A program made the position numbers and the translations under genes. Source: Mucilaginibacter phyllosphaerae (GTDB lineage Bacteria; Bacteroidota; Bacteroidia; Sphingobacteriales; Sphingobacteriaceae). Taken from it: DNA of 64,000 nucleotides. Where the stretch lies: contig NZ_SNQG01000002.1 of NCBI RefSeq assembly GCF_004378255.1, forward strand, positions 558,001-622,000. Reading direction: 5' to 3'. Below are positions 59,220 through 64,000 of this stretch, piece by piece; positions within the stretch are counted from its first letter, which is position 1; the number at the start of each line of letters is the position of its first letter. The notes under the pieces are model-generated. The model saw only the letters and a list, made by a program, of their open reading frames with translations, was not told the DNA's origin and ran no database searches.

Positions 59220-60323
59220 ATGGGTAAACGTATCATCATAAGCGGCGGCGGTACAGGGGGGCACATCTTCCCGGCTATTGCTATTGCCAACGCTTTGAAA
59301 AAGCTTGACCCCGGTACCGAGATCTTATTTGTGGGTGCCAGCGGCCGTATGGAAATGGAGAAAGTGCCTGCCGCGGGTTACAAAATTATTGGGTTGGAGA
59401 TCCAGGGCATCCAACGTAATTCTGTCTGGAAGAACGTGATGTTCCCGGTTAAGCTCATAAACAGTGTGCGCAAGGCCATCAAAATTATTAAAGATTTTAA
59501 GCCCGATGCCGCTGTTGGCGTAGGTGGCTATGCTTCCGGCCCGCTGTTGTACGCGGCATCTTTAAGGGGCATCCCAACATTGATACAGGAGCAAAACTCT
59601 TATGCCGGCATCACTAATAAGTGGTTAGGTGCAAAAGCCAAAAAGATATGTGTGGCTTTTGACGGGATGGAAAAATTCTTCCCGTTTGATAAGATCATCA
59701 AAACCGGTAATCCTATCCGCAGGGAATCGGTAAATATAGCGGGTAAGCACATGCAGGCGCTGGAACTGTACAAACTGTCGTCGTTCAAAAAAACGATACT
59801 GATAACCGGTGGCAGCCTGGGTGCGCGTACTTTAAATAACAGCATACTGGCCGGTATTGATAAGTTGATTGCTGCTGATGTACAGGTGATCTGGCAAACG
59901 GGTAAGTTTTATTATAAAACCATTACCGAACAATTAGGCCCAAACAGGCACCCGGACATTTGCGTGGTAGAGTTTTTAAACCGGATGGACCTGGCTTATG
60001 CCGCCGCAGATATCATTATCTCGCGTGCAGGCGCCGGCACCATTGCCGAACTGTGTGTGATCAAAAAACCGGTGATACTGGTGCCTTCGCCAAACGTGGC
60101 CGAAGACCACCAAACCAAGAATGCGCTGGCTTTAGTGCAGGATAATGCCGCTATTTTTGTAGCCGACAGGGATGCCGAAGCAAAATTAATAGATAAGGCT
60201 CTTGCGCTTTTAAATGATAAGGAATTGCAAAAAACATTAAGCAACAATATTGGTAAACTGGCCCTGCCCGATGCCGATGAGGTGATTGCAAAAGAGGTTA
60301 TCCAAATAACAAACAACAATTAA
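59220..60323 (+). CDS. murG: UDP-GlcNAc:lipid I GlcNAc-transferase (MurG)
   Basis: A 367-residue peripheral membrane GT28 enzyme that converts lipid I to lipid II. SGGGTGGHIFPAIAIA at about 8-23 is the first glycine loop, GVGGYASGPLLYAA at about 101-114 the second and GAGTIAELCVIKKPVILVPSP at about 271-291 the donor-binding alpha/beta/alpha segment. The length matches the family. The ATG lies 4 bp behind a GC-rich repeat arm that could fold and limit ribosome access. A hairpin terminator follows the gene. Confidence 0.95.
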   Translation: MGKRIIISGGGTGGHIFPAIAIANALKKLDPGTEILFVGASGRMEMEKVPAAGYKIIGLEIQGIQRNSVWKNVMFPVKLINSVRKAIKIIKDFKPDAAVGVGGYASGPLLYAASLRGIPTLIQEQNSYAGITNKWLGAKAKKICVAFDGMEKFFPFDKIIKTGNPIRRESVNIAGKHMQALELYKLSSFKKTILITGGSLGARTLNNSILAGIDKLIAADVQVIWQTGKFYYKTITEQLGPNRHPDICVVEFLNRMDLAYAAADIIISRAGAGTIAELCVIKKPVILVPSPNVAEDHQTKNALALVQDNAAIFVADRDAEAKLIDKALALLNDKELQKTLSNNIGKLALPDADEVIAKEVIQITNNN

Positions 60324-60325
60324 AT

Positions 60326-60356
60326 AAAAGCCCCTGCCTTTGGGCAGGGGGCTTTT
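60326..60356 (+). terminator. Hairpin terminator between murG and murC
   Basis: AAAAGCCCCTGCC pairs with GGCAGGGGGCTTTT (13 bp with one bulged G, loop of about 4 bases), starting 3 bp after the murG stop and ending in T residues. It is either an internal terminator of the dcw cluster or another palindromic repeat; the remaining 141 bp of the gap hold only low-complexity sequence. Confidence 0.6.
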
Positions 60357-60497
60357 AAATGGTAATTAGTTATTAGAGAGTATTTAGGATTAGAGATTAG
60401 TTAAATATCGATTAATAGATAAGTAAAATAGTGTTGACAGGAAAGGTGTAAAGTGAAACCACTCACCACTTAACCTAATCAACCATTCACCAAACAC

Positions 60498-61853
60498 ATG
60501 GAATTAAACAACATCAAAAGAGTTTATTTGGTAGGCATAGGCGGCATAGGCATGAGCGGCCTTGCGCGCTATTTCCACCATTTAGGCTGTGTTGTTTGCG
60601 GGTATGATAAAACCAGCACCCCACTAACAGATGCCCTGCACAACGAGGGGATTTGTATGCTGTTTGAAGATAAGGCCGATCTGATCCCGATGAATTTTCA
60701 GGAGTTGGATGAGGGTACATTAATTATTTATACCCCGGCCATCCCTAAAGATTCGCAGGTGCTTAACTTTTTTAAGCGCAAGGGGTTCGAACTGCAGAAG
60801 CGTTCGCAGGTGTTGGGGCTGATCAGTAAAAGCATGTACACTATAGCAGTGGCCGGTACGCATGGCAAAACCACCACATCCTGCATGATTGCGCATATCC
60901 TGAAAGATTCGGGTAAGGATTGCTCGGCATTTTTGGGGGGTATCTCATCCAACTATAATACAAACGTTTTGTATGGCAATAACAATATTGTGGTTGTTGA
61001 GGCGGATGAATACGACAGATCATTTTTAACCCTGCACCCAGATGTGGCCATTATCACCTCAATGGATGCAGATCACTTGGATATCTACGGCGACCACTCC
61101 CAGTTGGAAGAATCGTTCAAGCTGTTTGCCTCACAGTTAAAACAGCGTGGTACATTAATTTACCATAATGGGCTTCCACTGGGTAATGGGGTAACTTATG
61201 CAATGGATAACCAGGCGCAGGCCATGGCCACCAATGTGCGCATCCAGGATGGTGATTTTTATTTTGATTTTAACAATGAAGCAGTCAATATCTCCGATAT
61301 TAAAATGGGTATTGCCGGTTTGCATAATATAGAAAATGCTGTTGCTGCCATACAAGCTGCTTTGCTTGTAAATGTACCTGCAGATGCGATACATCGCGCT
61401 TTAGGGTCTTTTAAAGGCGTTAAAAGGCGTTTTGAGTACGTTGTAAAAACCGATCATCACATCTATATTGATGATTATGCCCACCACCCGGAAGAGTTGC
61501 GGGCGGCCATAGCATCGGTAAAAAAACTATACCCGGATAAAAAGCTGACGGTGATGTTTCAGCCGCATTTATTTACCCGCACCCGCGATTTTGCCGATGG
61601 CTTTGCCGAAGTGCTGGATCTGGCCGATGAACTGCTGATGCTGGACATTTACCCGGCCCGCGAACTGCCCATAGAGGGAGTAGATAGCGATATGATACTC
61701 AGCAGGATGAAAATGTTGAATAAACGCAAATGTGGAAAACAAGAAGCTGTTAATATGGTGCGGATTGAAAAACCTGAACTACTTTTAACAGTAGGCGCAG
61801 GTGATATTGATACATTGGTGTTGCCCCTAAAACAAGTATTGCAAAATGTTTAA
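60498..61853 (+). CDS. murC: UDP-N-acetylmuramate--L-alanine ligase (MurC)
   Basis: A 451-residue Mur ligase that adds L-alanine to UDP-MurNAc. VYLVGIGGIGMSGLA at about 9-23 is the UDP-sugar motif, AGTHGKTTTS at about 119-128 the P-loop, SMDADHLDIYGD at about 191-202 the metal site and YAHHPEELRAAI at about 326-337 the C-terminal signature. It overlaps ftsQ by 8 bp. The 174-bp gap before it may carry its own promoter because a terminator-like hairpin lies upstream. Confidence 0.95.
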   Translation: MELNNIKRVYLVGIGGIGMSGLARYFHHLGCVVCGYDKTSTPLTDALHNEGICMLFEDKADLIPMNFQELDEGTLIIYTPAIPKDSQVLNFFKRKGFELQKRSQVLGLISKSMYTIAVAGTHGKTTTSCMIAHILKDSGKDCSAFLGGISSNYNTNVLYGNNNIVVVEADEYDRSFLTLHPDVAIITSMDADHLDIYGDHSQLEESFKLFASQLKQRGTLIYHNGLPLGNGVTYAMDNQAQAMATNVRIQDGDFYFDFNNEAVNISDIKMGIAGLHNIENAVAAIQAALLVNVPADAIHRALGSFKGVKRRFEYVVKTDHHIYIDDYAHHPEELRAAIASVKKLYPDKKLTVMFQPHLFTRTRDFADGFAEVLDLADELLMLDIYPARELPIEGVDSDMILSRMKMLNKRKCGKQEAVNMVRIEKPELLLTVGAGDIDTLVLPLKQVLQNV

Positions 61854-62772
61854 AAAACGCATCTGGAAACCGCTGTTTATTGGTTTTGGCTGGCTGGTTA
61901 GCCTGGCCGGCCTGGTGGTGCTTATGAGTTTTATCGAGATTAAGAAGGAAGAACTGGTTTGCAAAAAGGTAAATGTTTACATCCCCGGTAACCAGTATTT
62001 TTTAGACAGGCAGGAGATTGATAACATATTGCAAACCACCAGCCATTCGCTTATTGGGCGTAGGTTGAAGAATATTGATATCCATGCGCTGGAAAACAAA
62101 TTGCGGCATAATCCCTTTGTTGAGTTTGCAAAGGTTTATCTGGATATGGATGGCACTATACAGGTTGAAGTAAGCCAGCGCCAGCCTATACTACGTATCA
62201 TGAACCGGTTTGACCAGGATTTTTATGTGGACGAGCATGGTTTAAAAATGCCGCTATCGCAAAACTTCACCGCCAGGGTGTTGGTGGTAAATGGCTTTAT
62301 TGATGAGATGTTTGCCAATAAGGTAGATTCTTTGCATACTGCACTGGCTAAAGAGATTTTTAAAACGGCAGATTTTATACATAAAGATTCGCTTTGGGAT
62401 GCGCAGATAGCACAGATGTATGTGAACGAGAACCACGAGATAGAACTGGTGCCGCGTGTAGGCAACCAGCGTATATTGCTGGGTAATGCCGATTCGTTAA
62501 GCGTTAAGTTTAATAATTTAAAAGTGTTTTACAAGCAGGCGCTGCCACTGGTGGGCTGGGATGCCTATAAGCTTATCAATATTAAGTATTTTAATCAGGT
62601 AATCGGCGTAAGGAACGAAACTTTGCTCGATTCTATCAAACGCCGAAAAGAGTTTATGGCAGACTCAGTAAAAAAGGCAACCATTGCAGCATTTAAACAG
62701 GATACCACCGGCAGGGGCGATGCTGCGCCGGTGTTAGAGAACATAAAAGAGAAGACATCTATTAAAAACTAA
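61846..62772 (+). CDS. ftsQ: Cell division protein FtsQ
   Basis: A 308-residue bitopic protein: short cytoplasmic tail, one membrane helix at about 10-30 (FIGFGWLVSLAGLVVLMSF), a POTRA domain at about 40-110 (IPGNQYFLDRQEIDNIL, then ALENKLRHNPFVEFAKVY) and a beta-rich FtsQ domain to about 260. The tail is charged and probably flexible. It scaffolds the divisome in the periplasm. Similarity to proteobacterial FtsQ is low, but position between murC and ftsA and the domain order support the call. Confidence 0.9.
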   Translation: MFKKRIWKPLFIGFGWLVSLAGLVVLMSFIEIKKEELVCKKVNVYIPGNQYFLDRQEIDNILQTTSHSLIGRRLKNIDIHALENKLRHNPFVEFAKVYLDMDGTIQVEVSQRQPILRIMNRFDQDFYVDEHGLKMPLSQNFTARVLVVNGFIDEMFANKVDSLHTALAKEIFKTADFIHKDSLWDAQIAQMYVNENHEIELVPRVGNQRILLGNADSLSVKFNNLKVFYKQALPLVGWDAYKLINIKYFNQVIGVRNETLLDSIKRRKEFMADSVKKATIAAFKQDTTGRGDAAPVLENIKEKTSIKN

Positions 62773-62777
62773 TTTAT

Positions 62778-64000
62778 ATGGACAAGAGTTCAACACAAGA
62801 AAAAAGTTCGCCAATTGTAGTAGGCCTGGATATAGGAACCACTAAAATTTGTGCGATAGTTGGCCGCAGAAGCAAAAACGGCAAGATAGAGGTATTAGGT
62901 ATAGGCAAGGCGGAGTCGGCAGGTGTAACGCGCGGTATGGTATCCAATATCGATAAAACGGTGCAGGGCATCACCGCAGCGGTTGATATTGCCGGTACGC
63001 AGTCTAACGTCGAGATCAGGATAGTTAATGTAGGCATAGCCGGTCAGCATATAAAAAGTTTGCAGCATAGGGGGTTAATCACCCGCAAGGATCTAAGTTC
63101 TGAAATAAGCCGCAAGGATATTGATAAACTGGTTGAGGATATGTACAACTTGGTGATGCCCCCGGGCGAAGAGATCATCCACGTATTGCCGCAGGAGTTT
63201 ACGGTAGATAACGAGCCGGGCGTAAAAGACCCGATTGGTATGGCAGGCGTGCGTTTAGAGGCCAATTTCCACATTATATCCGGGCAGGTTACGGCCATTA
63301 AAAATATTGTTAAGTGTGTTAACAAAGCCCAGCTGGAAAGCCAGGAGTTGATCCTGGAGCCTTTGGCATCGTCAGAATCTGTGTTGAGCGACGAAGAAAA
63401 AGAAGCCGGTGTAGTTTTAGTAGATATTGGCGGCGGCACAACAGATGTGGCCATCTTTCACGAAGGTATCATCCGCCATACTGCGGTTATCCCATTTGGC
63501 GGTAACAGCGTAACCGAAGACATCCGCGAGGGCTGTTCGGTAATGCGCAACATTGCCGAGCAGTTGAAGGTAAGGTTCGGTTCGGCACTGGCAGAAGAGA
63601 ACAAAGAGAACGAGATTGTTTGCGTACCCGGCTTACGTGGCCGCGAGCCCAAAGAGATCTCGGTTAAAAACCTGGCCTTTGTGATCCAGGCGCGGATGGA
63701 AGAAATTGTAGAACACGTGTACTACGAGATCAAATCATCCGGCTACGAAAAGAAACTGATAGCAGGTATTGTGGTAACCGGCGGCGGTGCGCAGTTAAAG
63801 CACCTAACCCAGTTAATAGAATATGTCACCGGCCTGGATTGCCGCGTAGGTTATCCTAACGAGCATCTGGCCAAAAACGAAGTATTGCCAAAAGGTACTT
63901 ATGAAGAATTGCAAAGCCCAACCTTTGCCACGGGTATCGGCCTGCTGATAAAAGGGATCCAGAAAATGGAATACAACGGCTTAACCCAGGCGCCTGCTGC
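62778..64000 (+). CDS. ftsA: Cell division protein FtsA (3' end outside window)
   Basis: The first 407 codons of the actin-like protein that tethers FtsZ to the membrane. VVGLDIGTTKICAIVG at about 14-29 is the phosphate-1 loop, the 1C subdomain follows (about 85-165), VVLVDIGGGTTDVAIF at about 212-227 is phosphate-2 and VVTGGGAQLKHL at about 332-343 the adenosine motif. The start ATG lies 5 bp after the ftsQ stop. The frame is open at the window edge, so the C-terminal membrane-targeting helix is not visible. Confidence 0.94.
   Translation, partial: MDKSSTQEKSSPIVVGLDIGTTKICAIVGRRSKNGKIEVLGIGKAESAGVTRGMVSNIDKTVQGITAAVDIAGTQSNVEIRIVNVGIAGQHIKSLQHRGLITRKDLSSEISRKDIDKLVEDMYNLVMPPGEEIIHVLPQEFTVDNEPGVKDPIGMAGVRLEANFHIISGQVTAIKNIVKCVNKAQLESQELILEPLASSESVLSDEEKEAGVVLVDIGGGTTDVAIFHEGIIRHTAVIPFGGNSVTEDIREGCSVMRNIAEQLKVRFGSALAEENKENEIVCVPGLRGREPKEISVKNLAFVIQARMEEIVEHVYYEIKSSGYEKKLIAGIVVTGGGAQLKHLTQLIEYVTGLDCRVGYPNEHLAKNEVLPKGTYEELQSPTFATGIGLLIKGIQKMEYNGLTQAPA

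Noticed and set aside
1..64000. tRNA or rRNA genes
   Set aside because: I saw no cloverleaf with a recognisable T-loop or any rRNA-like stretch on either strand while reading; a dedicated search was not possible.

Overview
The window looks like a chromosome segment from a Bacteroidota bacterium of the Sphingobacteriaceae (Mucilaginibacter/Pedobacter-like). The grounds are Bacteroidota-type protein families (UpxY-like NusG paralogue, FtsL-like protein, PASTA-ended PBP3, MraY with a long insert, four-helix-bundle protein), the absence of clear Shine-Dalgarno sequences, TAnnTTTG-type -7 promoter elements and AT-leaning codon use. This is inference from the sequence alone; no database was searched.

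Positions 1-35475 (minus strand) hold one surface-polysaccharide locus of 34 tightly packed genes that runs off the left edge. Transcription starts at about 35.5 kb with an outer-membrane export lipoprotein (Wza-like), a Wzc-like tyrosine kinase/co-polymerase and a NusG-like antiterminator. AsnB follows, then a Wzm/Wzt ABC exporter, 19 glycosyltransferases of many families (GT2, GT4, GT10, two GT11, GT47-like, GT61, a GT8-like enzyme and an unassigned GT-B), four OafA-type acyltransferases, four SAM methyltransferases and one Wzy-like membrane protein. Most genes overlap by 1-8 bp, and an unusual number begin with TTG. Divergent from wza lie a twentieth glycosyltransferase (35551-36312) and a WecA-type undecaprenyl-phosphate sugar-1-phosphate transferase (36369-37472) that could prime polymer synthesis.

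Positions 37.5-49.3 kb are mixed housekeeping and accessory genes: gapA, a GNAT acetyltransferase and pgk; a DUF2314-like lipoprotein; an EndoH-type GH18 lipoprotein with a crystallin-like tail; a CocE/NonD hydrolase; a triplicated palindromic repeat; an antitoxin with a frameshifted RelE-like toxin; a VOC protein; two small proteins; a GH32 fructan hydrolase; and purU. Short inverted repeats bracket part of this block.

Positions 49.4-64.0 kb (plus strand) are the division and cell wall (dcw) cluster: mraZ, rsmH, ftsL-like, ftsI, murE, mraY, murD, a four-helix-bundle gene, ftsW, murG, murC, ftsQ and ftsA (cut by the right edge). The first five genes overlap by 4-8 bp and sit behind three 10-bp direct repeats that match MraZ operators. 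The next five junctions, murE to murC, all carry repeats. Two of these are inverted arrays of an 8-bp unit (consensus ATRTGCRR); one array pair encloses the four-helix-bundle gene and the other encloses no gene. Two more are GC-rich palindromes, one of which is translated as the start of MurD. This pairing of a gene-bearing and a gene-less copy of the same repeat structure is the strongest candidate for an undescribed mobile or repeat-maintenance system here.
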